A stretch of DNA of 64,000 nucleotides. It comes from Dyadobacter luteus. GTDB taxonomy: Bacteria; Bacteroidota; Bacteroidia; Cytophagales; Spirosomataceae. Of this stretch, positions 36,141-46,194 are shown in pieces (position 1 is the stretch's first letter; every line of letters begins with the position of its first letter). The notes below the pieces were generated by a model. That model saw nothing but the letters and a program-made list of their open reading frames with translations. It ran no database searches and was not told where the DNA came from. The stretch covers positions 1 to 64,000 of the forward strand of contig NZ_QNUL01000003.1 of the NCBI RefSeq assembly GCF_003383615.1, given 5' to 3'. The position numbers were made by a program, and so were the translations under genes.

Positions 36141-36761
36141 GTGAAAATTTCTAAGGTCAACCACTTTACGAAGAGTATGATACACAAAGCTCCGCCATGT
36201 AATGAAGATGTCCTGCGGCAGGTTGCCGCGGGGGATCAGCGTGCATTTCGGCAGCTGTTTAATCTTTATCACCATAAGTTGGGTAGCTACATTTACAACA
36301 TTACAAAGTCACGTGAACTGGCTGAAGAAGTGGTTCAGGATGTGTTTTTAAAGATCTGGAATAATAAGGCTACACTCCCTGAGATAATCAATTTTGATAG
36401 TTATCTTTTTGTCATTTCAAAAAATCATGCGCTGAACTCTCTGAAAACGATAGCCGCCCGACAAACAGCCACTACCTATCTGGAGCAGGTAACCGAGGAA
36501 ATGTTACCAGCAGATTATCAGGAAGAAAATGAGAGATACTTACTTGTCGACGAGGCTATTGACCGTCTTCCGCAACAGCAAAAACTGGTTTATCTGATGA
36601 GCCGGCATGAAAGGTTGCAATATGCGGAAATTGCCGACCGCATGAGTCTTTCAAAGGAAACTGTAAAAAAATATCTGCAGATCTCTACCGAATCCATTTC
36701 GAGCTACATTCGTAAAAGACTGACAATCAGTATTATTTTATTTATATCCAATTTATTTTAA
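36141..36761 (+). CDS. FecI-type ECF RNA polymerase sigma factor
   Basis: 206 residues from a GTG at 36141, or 194 from the ATG at 36177; the ATG start keeps the whole sigma fold. Region 2 is visible in FRQLFNLYHHKLGSY and ELAEEVVQDVFLKIW. Region 4 is LPQQQKLVYLMSRHERLQYAEIAD split around residues 140-165, with the helix-turn-helix at LSKETVKKYLQIS. A hydrophobic C-terminus (ISIILFISNLF) is common in Bacteroidota FecI-like factors. It heads a sigma, anti-sigma, SusC, SusD array and should drive the downstream outer-membrane genes when released. Confidence 0.92.
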   Translation: MKISKVNHFTKSMIHKAPPCNEDVLRQVAAGDQRAFRQLFNLYHHKLGSYIYNITKSRELAEEVVQDVFLKIWNNKATLPEIINFDSYLFVISKNHALNSLKTIAARQTATTYLEQVTEEMLPADYQEENERYLLVDEAIDRLPQQQKLVYLMSRHERLQYAEIADRMSLSKETVKKYLQISTESISSYIRKRLTISIILFISNLF

Positions 36762-36856
36762 AAAAAGTCATATTTAAATACCCCCTTTTTTAACATTTTT
36801 TCTGTCCTAAGTATAAATAACATTATTTAGACCGAACCGGATTAAATGTTAGCATT

Positions 36857-38044
36857 ATGCATGAATTTTCTACCAGGCTGACTTACCTCTTTCAAAAGTA
36901 CTATTCGGGTGATGCATCTGCTGAAGAAACAGATGAACTGATGCTACTGGTTAGAAGGGCTCAGGGCGATCAGCAACTCACTGATATATTAAAATATGCC
37001 TGGGAAAATGCAGCTGAAAATCATGGATTTTTTTCCGGAAATGAAAGCGAAACCATTTTCGGAAATATCATTGAACACACCTCTGAGCAAGAAACAATTT
37101 CTCCTTTGAGAAAATGGTACTGGTGGAGATATGCAGCTGCGGCTATTCTGATTTTGTTTGGTCTGGGAGCTCTTTATAAATTCAACGATAAAGACATTAT
37201 TCAACAGAAGACAGCTGCTGCCAAAGAGATACCTAACGATGTGGAACCGGGAGGTAACAGGGCTACACTTACCCTGGCTGACGGCTCAACAATTCTGCTC
37301 GACAGTGCCTCCAACGGGTTACTGGCAACTCAGGGAAGCGCTAAGATCAGCAAAAACAGTGATGGTCAGCTTACGTACGATGCACAGGTTAGTGGAGCTT
37401 CAGCGGATCCGAATCAGATCAATATGCTCTCTACGCCCAAAGGAGGGCAATATCAGATTACGCTTCCTGATGGCAGTAAGGTATGGCTCAACTCTTATTC
37501 CTCAATCCGCTTTCCTGCTTCATTTGCTCAAAATGAAAGAAGTGTTGCCATTACCGGTGAAGTCTATTTTGAGGTAAAAAAAGATAAACGCAGGCCTTTC
37601 AAGGTACAATTTCACGACAGCGAAATTGAAGTACTCGGCACCAGTTTTAATGTTACGGCCTATCAGGATGAGCCCTCTTCAAAAACTACATTGATCGAAG
37701 GCTCGGTCTCACTGGGAAGTAAAAGCAACAGAAAAAAACTTGTTCCCGGTCAGCAGGCGGCCATAAGCAACGATGGAAATATCAGAACTGCCGATGTGGA
37801 TGTGGACGAAGTGATTGCCTGGAAAAAGGGACTTTTCTATTTCAGGGATGAAAGTATTGAGCAGGTGATGAAGAAAGCATCCCGCTGGTACGACATACAG
37901 GTGGAGTACCAGGGCAGCATACCGCTCCGTCAGTTCACCGGGAAGGTTTCCATGGATGTGAACATATCAGAATTGCTCAACATGCTCAGCTACGCGGGTG
38001 TAAACTGTAAAATTGAAAACAAAAAAGTAATCATTACAAATTAA
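36857..38044 (+). CDS. FecR-family anti-sigma factor
   Basis: 395 residues. An N-terminal cytoplasmic part (about 1-87) binds the sigma factor, a single membrane helix spans about 88-109 (WWRYAAAAILILFGLGALY), and a periplasmic FecR domain follows (about 175-300, LSTPKGGQYQITLPDGSKVWLNS and GEVYFEVKKDKRRPF). A C-terminal DUF4974-type part (about 320-395) ends the protein. It follows the sigma gene by 95 bases. It would relay substrate occupancy of the SusC-type transporter, through the STN domain, to the sigma factor. Confidence 0.92.
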   Translation: MHEFSTRLTYLFQKYYSGDASAEETDELMLLVRRAQGDQQLTDILKYAWENAAENHGFFSGNESETIFGNIIEHTSEQETISPLRKWYWWRYAAAAILILFGLGALYKFNDKDIIQQKTAAAKEIPNDVEPGGNRATLTLADGSTILLDSASNGLLATQGSAKISKNSDGQLTYDAQVSGASADPNQINMLSTPKGGQYQITLPDGSKVWLNSYSSIRFPASFAQNERSVAITGEVYFEVKKDKRRPFKVQFHDSEIEVLGTSFNVTAYQDEPSSKTTLIEGSVSLGSKSNRKKLVPGQQAAISNDGNIRTADVDVDEVIAWKKGLFYFRDESIEQVMKKASRWYDIQVEYQGSIPLRQFTGKVSMDVNISELLNMLSYAGVNCKIENKKVIITN

Positions 38045-38252
38045 CAAATACGTATATACTATATAGTTAAACTTTTATCCAAATCTGACCCAAATCACAT
38101 GATACGGTATGCAAACCCTCCACCCTGATCAAGGGGAAGGTCTGAAACTAAAAAAGGGAAAATGCTGCGAACATTTCCCCCGGATCAACTCAGGCTAAAC
38201 AATCTTTTCTTGTCGGAAAAGCGACTATTTTTTACCTAAATCTTTCAAAGAT

Positions 38253-41200
38253 ATGAAAATAAACCTTTTACAATGGCGTGGAAAACCCTACCGGCTGACC
38301 ACAGCTGCTAATTTGATAAAGACTATGAAACTCGTAACGCTACTGCTGATAGCAACGTTGTCGCAGGTCGCCGCCAGAGGATACAGCCAGAAAATTACGC
38401 TGGAACGGCGTAACATTTCTATAGAGGCTGCATTCAAGGCCATAGAGAGCCGAACCGAATATTTGTTTCTTTACGATAAACTGGATTTACCATCATCCAG
38501 ACTAGTGTCGGTCAATGTCAAAAATGGTACGATAGACCAGACCCTGAATCAGCTATTGGAAAATCTGCCTTTGTCCTACAAGATTTTCAACAAGAATATT
38601 GTCATCAGAAAGGAGCAGAAAACTAAAGAAGAAGCTGTTGTAGCTCCTCAGAAAAGCTTACCAGCCGTACAGCAGCTCACCGGAAAGGTTACGGATGAGA
38701 AAGGTGAAGCGCTCCCTGGTGTAAACATCATTGTAAAAGGAACTTCCAAGGGCGCGACAACCGACATATCCGGAATTTACCAACTGGATCTGACCGAAAC
38801 AGATCCTATACTTGTATTTTCATATGTAGGCTATATTTCGCAGGAAGTTCAGCCAGGGAATAAAACGACGCTGGACATCATACTGAAAACAGACGACAAG
38901 GCACTCGAAGAAGTAGTGGTAGTCGGATACGGTACGCAAAAGAAGAGCGACCTGACCGGTTCTATCTCTTCTATCAAATCCGAGGATCTGAAAAAATTAC
39001 CTACCACATCATTTGACCAGGCTATCCAGGGAAGGGCTGCCGGAGTGCAGGTTACGCAGGCATCCTCCGCACCAGGTGGCCGTGTATCTATCCGTATTCG
39101 TGGTGGAAACTCTCTGAGTAGCGGTAATGAGCCACTTTATGTAGTGGATGGGTATCCTATCACGGCAGGTGGCACAGCGAGCGATAATGGATCCGGATCA
39201 AACGGCGCAGGTCAGAATCCACTGGCCTCTATTGCACCGGGTGATATCGAGTCCATGGAGATTCTGAAGGATGCTTCCGCTACAGCCATTTATGGTTCTC
39301 GTGGAGCCAACGGCGTTGTATTAATCACGACAAAACGCGGCAAATCGGGAAAAACCACGGTAAGCTATGATGGTTACTACGGAGTACAGAAGGTTATTAA
39401 AAAGTTAGATATGATGAATGCGCGGGAATTTGCTGCGCTTGTCAATGAAGCACGCGTCAATGACGGAGTCGCAACCCCGGTCTACCCCAATCCAAATGAC
39501 CTTTACAATTTCCCGGATCCTGCAACAATGGGCGAAGGAGTTGATTACCAGGATGAAGTATTTCGCTCGGCTGCGATTCAAAACCATTCAATCAATATTT
39601 CCGGTGGGAATGATATCACAAAAATCGCTGTATCAGGAAGTTATTTCGACCAGAAAGGGGTATTGATAGGCTCTGATTTTAAGAGGGTTTCACTCAGAGC
39701 AAATATTGATACGAAGCTGGCGAAAAACCTGATGTTCACCACAAACCTGACAACCAGCAAAGTGTGGGGGAATAATGGCCGTTCTGAAGGAGATGGTGGT
39801 GGCAATGCCAATACGGTGAATGCAGCCTTGATTATGCCTCCGACAGTACCAATTTTTCAGCAGGACGGCTCTTACACCAGGCTTAATCCTACCCCGGGTG
39901 GTTCAACCGTACACAACCCTGTGCCGATCGTCAAGTTCAATAAAGATTTCCAGAATATAGACAGGATCATGGGAACAATGGCATTAAACTGGAACATCAT
40001 CAGCGATCTGTCTCTTAGAGTTTCTTTCGGAACGGACATGTCGAATGCCAACCGCGAAATGTATGAGCCCCGCCAGACTGTGAATGGTTACAATGCCAAC
40101 GGGCGGGCTACACAGGCAAACCGCCGGTCTAACTCCTACCTGAACGAAAACATTCTGACCTACAACAAACTGATCAATAAACATTCGATCAATGTGGTGG
40201 CAGGTTATACCTGGCAAATGGATCGTGATCAATCTTTCAGCACATCTTCGAGCAATTTCCTGACAGATATGTATGAGTCGGATAATCTTGGCGCGGGGGC
40301 CGTTTTTGCACCGCCTACATCGCGAAAAAATCAAAGTCAGCTGGTTTCTTATCTGGGGAGAATCAACTATACCTTCGATAACAAATATCTGATCTCTCTG
40401 ACCGGCCGCTCGGATGGAAGCTCCAAATTCGGAGCGAATAACAAGTGGGCATTCTTTCCATCGGTGGCAGTGGGTTACAAAATTTCTGAAGAATCATTTA
40501 TTCAGAACATAGACGCAATCAGTAATCTGAAAATCCGCGCCAGCTATGGTAAAACCGGGAATCAGAATATTGACAACTACCGCTCTCTGGCTCGTTTAAG
40601 TGTCTACAATTATGATTTGAACGGATCATTGGTATCTGGTTTGGCGCCAAACAACATTGCCAATCCCGATTTACGCTGGGAAACAACTGCCACAACTGAC
40701 TTTGGTATCGATCTTGACCTGTTCGGCAATCGCCTGAACTTCGTTGCGGATTACTACTACAAGAAAACAACCGATTTGCTATGGAACATCAGTGTTCCAC
40801 TTACATCCGGTTTCGGCTCTATTTTCAGAAATGTGGGAAGTCTGCAGAACAAAGGGCTTGAATTGAGTTTGGGTGGAGCCGTTTTCGATAAAGATTTCAA
40901 ATGGAATACCCAGGTTAACTGGTCGATGAACCGTAACAAGGTTTTGGCTATTCCGGGGTATACGCCTACGACACAAAGCGAGATTTCCGGCCACTTGAAA
41001 ATCAACGGAAGCTGGCTTGCACCCGGGTTGCCTGTGGGTGTCTGGAACTTGCTTCAATATGACGGCGTATTCCAGAATCAGCAGCAACTTGATCAGGGGC
41101 CTCGTTCGAGCAGCAGTACCAGACTTGGTGACGCACGTTTCGTGGACCGCAATGGAAATGGTTCTATCAACCTGGCAGAGGACCGTATGATCGTGGGTGA

Positions 41201-41693
41201 TCCCAACCCTGACTTTATTTTCGGCTGGTCAAACAACTTCTCTTACAAAGGGTTTGATCTGTCTGTTTACATGCAGGGAACTTATGGCAACGACATTTTG
41301 AACGTGCAAAGAGCTGAAAGTAATGTATCGGGTCCATGGGGAAATCAGCGCAGGGAAATACTAGACCGCTGGACACCAACGAATACCAACACCGACATTC
41401 CCCGCGCCCGCACTACAGTGGATCCTTTGCTTTTGCAATCATCCTGGCTGATTGAAGACGGCTCATTCCTACGTGTAAAAACAGCTTCACTGGGTTACAC
41501 TTTCACGCCAACAAAGGGCATCAAGTCCTGCCGCGTGTATGTGTCCGGTTTGAACCTGCTGACTTTCACCAAATACTCAGGATTTGACCCGGAAGTAAAC
41601 TCTCCCGGAAACAGCAACCTGCAGCTTGGTGTAGACTACAACGCCTATCCTGCTGCTCGCACCTTCATGGTGGGGGTGAATGTTGGTTTTTGA
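38253..41693 (+). CDS. SusC/RagA-type TonB-linked outer-membrane transporter with STN domain
   Basis: 1146 residues. The N-terminal signal region (about 24-45) precedes an STN signalling domain (about 50-120, ISIEAAFKAIESRTEYLF), a CarboxypepD_reg-like domain (about 142-215, GKVTDEKGEALPGVNIIVKG), a TonB box/SusC signature (EEVVVVGYGTQKKSDLTGSI), the plug (IRIRGGNSLSSGNEPLYVVDG, SATAIYGSRGANGVVLITT) and a beta-barrel ending GVNVGF. The STN domain links it to the FecR protein encoded just upstream, a transcription-feedback arrangement. With the next gene it forms a lidded uptake complex. The substrate is not shown by the sequence. Confidence 0.95.
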   Translation: MKINLLQWRGKPYRLTTAANLIKTMKLVTLLLIATLSQVAARGYSQKITLERRNISIEAAFKAIESRTEYLFLYDKLDLPSSRLVSVNVKNGTIDQTLNQLLENLPLSYKIFNKNIVIRKEQKTKEEAVVAPQKSLPAVQQLTGKVTDEKGEALPGVNIIVKGTSKGATTDISGIYQLDLTETDPILVFSYVGYISQEVQPGNKTTLDIILKTDDKALEEVVVVGYGTQKKSDLTGSISSIKSEDLKKLPTTSFDQAIQGRAAGVQVTQASSAPGGRVSIRIRGGNSLSSGNEPLYVVDGYPITAGGTASDNGSGSNGAGQNPLASIAPGDIESMEILKDASATAIYGSRGANGVVLITTKRGKSGKTTVSYDGYYGVQKVIKKLDMMNAREFAALVNEARVNDGVATPVYPNPNDLYNFPDPATMGEGVDYQDEVFRSAAIQNHSINISGGNDITKIAVSGSYFDQKGVLIGSDFKRVSLRANIDTKLAKNLMFTTNLTTSKVWGNNGRSEGDGGGNANTVNAALIMPPTVPIFQQDGSYTRLNPTPGGSTVHNPVPIVKFNKDFQNIDRIMGTMALNWNIISDLSLRVSFGTDMSNANREMYEPRQTVNGYNANGRATQANRRSNSYLNENILTYNKLINKHSINVVAGYTWQMDRDQSFSTSSSNFLTDMYESDNLGAGAVFAPPTSRKNQSQLVSYLGRINYTFDNKYLISLTGRSDGSSKFGANNKWAFFPSVAVGYKISEESFIQNIDAISNLKIRASYGKTGNQNIDNYRSLARLSVYNYDLNGSLVSGLAPNNIANPDLRWETTATTDFGIDLDLFGNRLNFVADYYYKKTTDLLWNISVPLTSGFGSIFRNVGSLQNKGLELSLGGAVFDKDFKWNTQVNWSMNRNKVLAIPGYTPTTQSEISGHLKINGSWLAPGLPVGVWNLLQYDGVFQNQQQLDQGPRSSSSTRLGDARFVDRNGNGSINLAEDRMIVGDPNPDFIFGWSNNFSYKGFDLSVYMQGTYGNDILNVQRAESNVSGPWGNQRREILDRWTPTNTNTDIPRARTTVDPLLLQSSWLIEDGSFLRVKTASLGYTFTPTKGIKSCRVYVSGLNLLTFTKYSGFDPEVNSPGNSNLQLGVDYNAYPAARTFMVGVNVGF

Positions 41694-41724
41694 TCTGATG
41701 TAAATGACATTAAACTGGAAGAAG

Positions 41725-43206
41725 ATGAAAAAGAATTTCAAAATATGGATTAGCTCAGCACTCTTTGTTACGAGCTTATTGGGATGTCATGAAAGTTTTC
41801 TTGAAGAGAAAGTATTCGATTCACTGACTCCGATTAACTTTTATAAATCTGAAGCTGATATACAGGCCGGGCTAACAGCTGTCTATAATGCCATGCACAG
41901 CGGCGATTGCTGGGGAAGACAAGTTTGGCTTGCTGCCGAATATCCGGGCGAATCGTCCTGGCCAAACAGCTCCGGAGAGGCATGGCGTACAGAACTGGAT
42001 CAGTATACTTGGACACCCAGCTCAACCGGATTCAAAACGATATGGAGTGGCCTGTTCAGAATGGTGAACCGGGCGAATACTGTGCTGCAATATGCCGACG
42101 GTATAACCTATAGCAGTCCTGCAAAAAAAGATCAGATCCTGGCAGAAACCCGTTTTCTACGAGGTCTGGCTTACTTGACACTTGTACGCTTCTTTGATCA
42201 CGTACCTTATGTAACAGAGCAGAATACAAACGAGCTTTATCCGACCAATGAAGGTACCGACGACCAGGTTTGGAGTCTGATCATTGATGACTTCAAATTT
42301 GCACTTTCGGTTTTGCCACCCAAAAATACAGGAGCCAATATCGGAAGAGCAACAGCGGGTGCAGCGCAGACCATGCTCGCCAAGGCGTATCTGACACAGG
42401 CAGGAAAACCATGGAACAAGACCGAAAGCTGGGCACTGGCTGCCGAAGAAGCCAACAAGATCATCAATAATACAGCTTATGGTTATGGTTTGCATGCGAG
42501 CTACGACAATGTGTTCACACTTGCCAATGAACATGCGCAGGAATATGTTTTCAGCCTGGAACTTGAAAGTGGAATGGGCCTTGGGAAGGACTTTCCTACT
42601 TTTACCGGAATCCGTAGTGGAAATCAATTGAGGCTAGATGGCTGGTCTTCACTTGTGGCAGAGAAAAAGTTTATTGACTCAATGGACCCGACCGACCAAC
42701 GTCGTAGCAAAACGTTTGTACTCACCTACCCCGACATCCGTGGTAATGGAACGGTATACACCTATCCTCAGACCATTACGCTGCCTCATTTCAATAAGCT
42801 GATCAATGCAGATGACAACAAGGCAACCGGCACCGGAGATTACGCTACCAACCTGCCAATCACACGGTACTCTGATGTATTGCTAATGCATTCAGAGGCA
42901 GAAAATGAAGCGAAAGGGCCAAGTGCGGAAGCGGTGAAAGGAATCAATATTGTTCGACAGCGCGCAGGGCTTGCTTTGCTTACGCCGGGCTCTATGACTA
43001 AGGCAACGCTTCGTGATGCTATCATACAGGAACGTTCATGGGAACTTTGTGAGGAAGGGCATGCATTCTTTGACCTGAAACGTCAGGATGCCATTACGAA
43101 AAGAATCACTTCTTTCCCTACCACGGCAAAAAGTTATGTATTTCCGGTACCTCAGGATGAACTGGACGTCAATCCAAATCTGAAACAGCATCCGTTGTAC
43201 AGGTAA
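41725..43206 (+). CDS. SusD/RagB-family outer-membrane lipoprotein
   Basis: 493 residues from the ATG at 41725, chosen because it starts a lipoprotein signal (SALFVTSLLGC); an upstream in-frame ATG at 41704 adds seven residues. The SusD fold is seen in DSLTPINFYKSEADIQAGLTAVYNAM split near 30-55, the helical middle with AETRFLRGLAYLTLVRFF, and the C-terminal RYSDVLLMHSEAENEA, IVRQRAGL and ERSWELCEEGHAFFDLKR. It binds the nutrient at the cell surface and acts as the lid of the SusC partner encoded 31 bases upstream. Confidence 0.95.
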   Translation: MKKNFKIWISSALFVTSLLGCHESFLEEKVFDSLTPINFYKSEADIQAGLTAVYNAMHSGDCWGRQVWLAAEYPGESSWPNSSGEAWRTELDQYTWTPSSTGFKTIWSGLFRMVNRANTVLQYADGITYSSPAKKDQILAETRFLRGLAYLTLVRFFDHVPYVTEQNTNELYPTNEGTDDQVWSLIIDDFKFALSVLPPKNTGANIGRATAGAAQTMLAKAYLTQAGKPWNKTESWALAAEEANKIINNTAYGYGLHASYDNVFTLANEHAQEYVFSLELESGMGLGKDFPTFTGIRSGNQLRLDGWSSLVAEKKFIDSMDPTDQRRSKTFVLTYPDIRGNGTVYTYPQTITLPHFNKLINADDNKATGTGDYATNLPITRYSDVLLMHSEAENEAKGPSAEAVKGINIVRQRAGLALLTPGSMTKATLRDAIIQERSWELCEEGHAFFDLKRQDAITKRITSFPTTAKSYVFPVPQDELDVNPNLKQHPLYR

Positions 43207-43223
43207 TCAGGAAGAAATGAAAA

Positions 43224-43265
43224 TACCCATGTGCTCATGAATATCATGGCAGATGGGTACTTTTA
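43224..43265. terminator. Probable terminator after susD
   Basis: TACCCAT (43224-43230) pairs with ATGGGTA (43253-43259), an inner TCATGA/TCATG pairing extends it, and CTTTTATG follows. It sits between the convergent susD-like and glycerophosphodiesterase genes. Confidence 0.55.
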
Positions 43266-43279
43266 TGTTCCAAGGCACC

Positions 43280-44122
43280 TCATCGGTGCAGCTTGCTCTC
43301 CTTTAAATATTTCAGAATCTTTTCAGGCTCATCAGTCTGGATAACATTGGCACCATTAGTGATTAACGCATCTACCGCCTGCTTTACGTTTCCTTGCTGA
43401 ATTAATTCGTCAGGTTTGCCTAAGGCATTGATCCAGATTCTTGCATGGTTGTTTTTGATCAACTTGCATACTTCCGGTGTATTGAAGGAGTCGTCGATAT
43501 GAATCACTTCCGGTTTAAACAACTTAATAGCGGAATCAGCCATAGCTATGTTGTGTGCTCTGGGCATAAGCATAAATTGCTTTGAGACAGCATCTACCTT
43601 TGACAAAATCTGATAATCGCTGTCAAAAAAGAAAACGATATCTTCGGTTTTGGTACTTTCCACTACTTCGATCACTTCATCAATTCTGTCGGTTTTCAAG
43701 TCCAGATCCACCATTATTTTTCCTTTCGCAACTTCCAGCGCTTCGCGTAATGTCGGAATTACCTTCCCTGTTTTCTTTCCATCCTGAACCAAATGAAGTT
43801 TTCTTAACTCCTTATAAGTCTGCTCTTCCAAATCACCTTTCCCGTTGGTTGTCCTGTCTACCTTGCCATCGTGCATCAGCATGGGAATACCATCTTTGCT
43901 GACCTTTACGTCGATTTCAATGATATCCACGCCCAGTCTGATCGCCTCCTTAATAGCCGCAATTGAATTTTCAGGGTGTTTTTTGTGGGCTGCTCTATGG
44001 GCCGCTACCAATATTTTCCCTGAAGCGGGATTTAGAAAATCAGACTGAATGTGTGAAACCGGTGTCTGGGCAACAGCCGGCATGGTCAGTAATAATGAAA
44101 GATACAGGATCAAATTTCTCAT
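43280..44122 (-). CDS. Secreted glycerophosphodiester phosphodiesterase
   Basis: 280 residues from the ATG at 44120-44122, which begins a clear signal peptide (NLILYLSLLLTMPAVAQ); the longer open frame upstream is not coding-like. The GDPD TIM barrel has the catalytic and metal residues in VAAHRAAHKKHPENS, DIIEIDVKVSKDG and MLMHDGKVDRTTNGKG. It would release glycerol-3-phosphate from deacylated phospholipids or teichoic-type polymers in the periplasm. It converges with the SusD gene; a shared nutrient role with the SusC/D pair is inference. Confidence 0.92.
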   Translation of the reverse strand: MRNLILYLSLLLTMPAVAQTPVSHIQSDFLNPASGKILVAAHRAAHKKHPENSIAAIKEAIRLGVDIIEIDVKVSKDGIPMLMHDGKVDRTTNGKGDLEEQTYKELRKLHLVQDGKKTGKVIPTLREALEVAKGKIMVDLDLKTDRIDEVIEVVESTKTEDIVFFFDSDYQILSKVDAVSKQFMLMPRAHNIAMADSAIKLFKPEVIHIDDSFNTPEVCKLIKNNHARIWINALGKPDELIQQGNVKQAVDALITNGANVIQTDEPEKILKYLKESKLHR

Positions 44123-44316
44123 ACAATTTTTATTAAATGAATCCCGCTGTGATGTTGGACGGGGAATACCAATTCTACTTTCTGTCCGGAGAAACAGACT
44201 ATTATTCCCTTCTCTTTCACGAAATGATAACAATCTCCAACCAATTTACGCCGTCAGGAACGATTTTATCGTAGCCACCGGGGACGTCAGAACTTTTCTC
44301 AACTAACTAAAACAGC

Positions 44317-46152
44317 ATGGACATCAACACAGACAACTATCAACCCATTGAAAATTACGGTGTAATCGGGAACATGAAAACCGCAGCCCTTGTCGGGATG
44401 GATGGCTCTATTGACTTTTTGTGCTTTCCGGCATTTGACTCACCAAGCATTTTTGCCAAAATCCTTGATCATCAGAAAGGCGGCTATTTTTCCATAGAAC
44501 CACAAATGGAGAATGTTCAGATCAAACAGCTCTACCTACCTGAAACGGCCGTTCTGATCACACGCTATTTCTCTGAGGAAGGTATTGCCGAAATAGCCGA
44601 TTATATGCCCGTCAGAGATGAAACCTGCAACAGCTACAACGCTGTTGTAAGGAAAGTGAAGGCGGTGAGGGGAACAATCAGATTCATCCTGAAAATGCAG
44701 CCCAGGTTCGACTACGGGCGACAATCTCATAGCACGAAAAATAATGATAATGCGCTTCTTTTCAGCTCCGATGAAAACAACAAAACCCTGCTTCGTTTAC
44801 AGGCTGAATTTCCTCTGGAAATCCGAGATCAGGATGCTTACGCTGAATTTGAATTGCAGGAATCTGAAAAAACTGTGGTCGTTCTTGAGTGCGTTGACGA
44901 AGGTTATGAAAAACACTTTAAGGAGCTTTCCTTTTATGAAGAGCATACTTATTTTGAAACAATTGAATACTGGCGAAGGTGGAGCAATCAGTGTACCTAC
45001 AAAGGACGTTGGAAAGAAATTGTGCTCCGGTCAGCGATTACATTAAAACTCCTCACCTCCTCTCAATATGGCTCCGTAGTAGCGGCTGCCACTTTCGGAC
45101 TTCCCGAGGAGCTGGGCGGTGACCGTAACTGGGATTATCGTTATACCTGGATTCGCGACGCCGCATTTACCATGTATGCATTTCTGAAGCTGGGTTTTAC
45201 TCAGGAATCGGAAGACTTCCTGAAATGGATTATTGAACAGGATCAAAACAGAGATCTTCACCTCTTGTACAAGGTCGACGGCAGCTCGGACATGGAAGAG
45301 CAAATCCTGGAGCATTTTGAGGGCTATAAGAAATCTGCTCCCGTACGAATCGGTAACGAAGCCAACAACCAACTCCAACTTGATATTTACGGTGAACTTC
45401 TCGACACGATTTACATCTTTAACAAATACCACAAGCCGATTACTTACGACTTATGGCAAATCATCTGTAAGGAGGTCAAAATTGTGATGGAAAAATGGCA
45501 GGAGCCCGACCACGGCATCTGGGAGATCCGCAACCAGGAACAGGAATTTCTCCATTCACGGCTCATGTGCTGGGTCGCGATGGACAGAGCCATCAAGATC
45601 GGACAGGACCGCTCGTTTCCTTTTCCTCAAACAGAATGGATAAAGGTGAGAGATGAAATCTATCATGATATTTACCACAATTTCTGGAATGAAGAACTCA
45701 GCAGCTGGGTACAATTCAAAAACGGCGACAAGGTTTCGGATACCATTGATGCCAGCGTGTTATTGATGCCACTTGTTCATTTTATAGTTCCAAATGAACC
45801 TCGGTGGGAAGCCACGCTGGAAGCTGTAAATAAGCATCTCAGACTCGATGTATTGGTTTACAGATACGACAATGACGAATCAGGAATAGACGGCCTGCAA
45901 GGGGAAGAAGGAACATTTACCATGTGCTCATTCTGGTATATCGAATGCCTGGCAAAAGCCGGACGCATTGAGGAAGCAGTTGAAAACTTCGCTAAAATGA
46001 TCGGTTATAGCAACCACCTTGGTCTTTTTGCTGAACAAATCAGTAAGAAAGGTGAACACCTGGGTAATTTTCCGCAGGCATTTACGCATCTGGGACTGAT
46101 CAGCGCGGCGCTTGAACTGGATAAGCAATTAACCAGAAAGGTAAACAGGTAA
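44317..46152 (+). CDS. Glycoside hydrolase family 15 protein (glucoamylase/trehalase-like)
   Basis: 611 residues with no signal peptide, so cytoplasmic. The N-terminal beta-sandwich begins IENYGVIGNMKTAALVGMDGSIDFLC, seen split over residues 11-36 and typical of this bacterial GH15 group. The (alpha/alpha)6 barrel has GGDRNWDYRYTWIRDAAF near 270-287 and EEGTFTMCSFWYIEC near 530-544, where the catalytic Glu pair is expected. Members split alpha-glucosides, including trehalose. The gene is divergent from the glycerophosphodiesterase and ends at a strong hairpin. Confidence 0.9.
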   Translation: MDINTDNYQPIENYGVIGNMKTAALVGMDGSIDFLCFPAFDSPSIFAKILDHQKGGYFSIEPQMENVQIKQLYLPETAVLITRYFSEEGIAEIADYMPVRDETCNSYNAVVRKVKAVRGTIRFILKMQPRFDYGRQSHSTKNNDNALLFSSDENNKTLLRLQAEFPLEIRDQDAYAEFELQESEKTVVVLECVDEGYEKHFKELSFYEEHTYFETIEYWRRWSNQCTYKGRWKEIVLRSAITLKLLTSSQYGSVVAAATFGLPEELGGDRNWDYRYTWIRDAAFTMYAFLKLGFTQESEDFLKWIIEQDQNRDLHLLYKVDGSSDMEEQILEHFEGYKKSAPVRIGNEANNQLQLDIYGELLDTIYIFNKYHKPITYDLWQIICKEVKIVMEKWQEPDHGIWEIRNQEQEFLHSRLMCWVAMDRAIKIGQDRSFPFPQTEWIKVRDEIYHDIYHNFWNEELSSWVQFKNGDKVSDTIDASVLLMPLVHFIVPNEPRWEATLEAVNKHLRLDVLVYRYDNDESGIDGLQGEEGTFTMCSFWYIECLAKAGRIEEAVENFAKMIGYSNHLGLFAEQISKKGEHLGNFPQAFTHLGLISAALELDKQLTRKVNR

Positions 46153-46157
46153 TAGCA

Positions 46158-46194
46158 GGCAGTTCCCTGCATTGTTAATGTGCAGGGAACTGCC
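46158..46194 (+). terminator. Hairpin after the GH15 gene
   Basis: GGCAGTTCCCTGCA (46158-46171) and TGCAGGGAACTGCC (46181-46194) are exact reverse complements, 14 bp with a 9-base loop, six bases after the stop. No T-run follows, so termination may need help. Confidence 0.6.
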
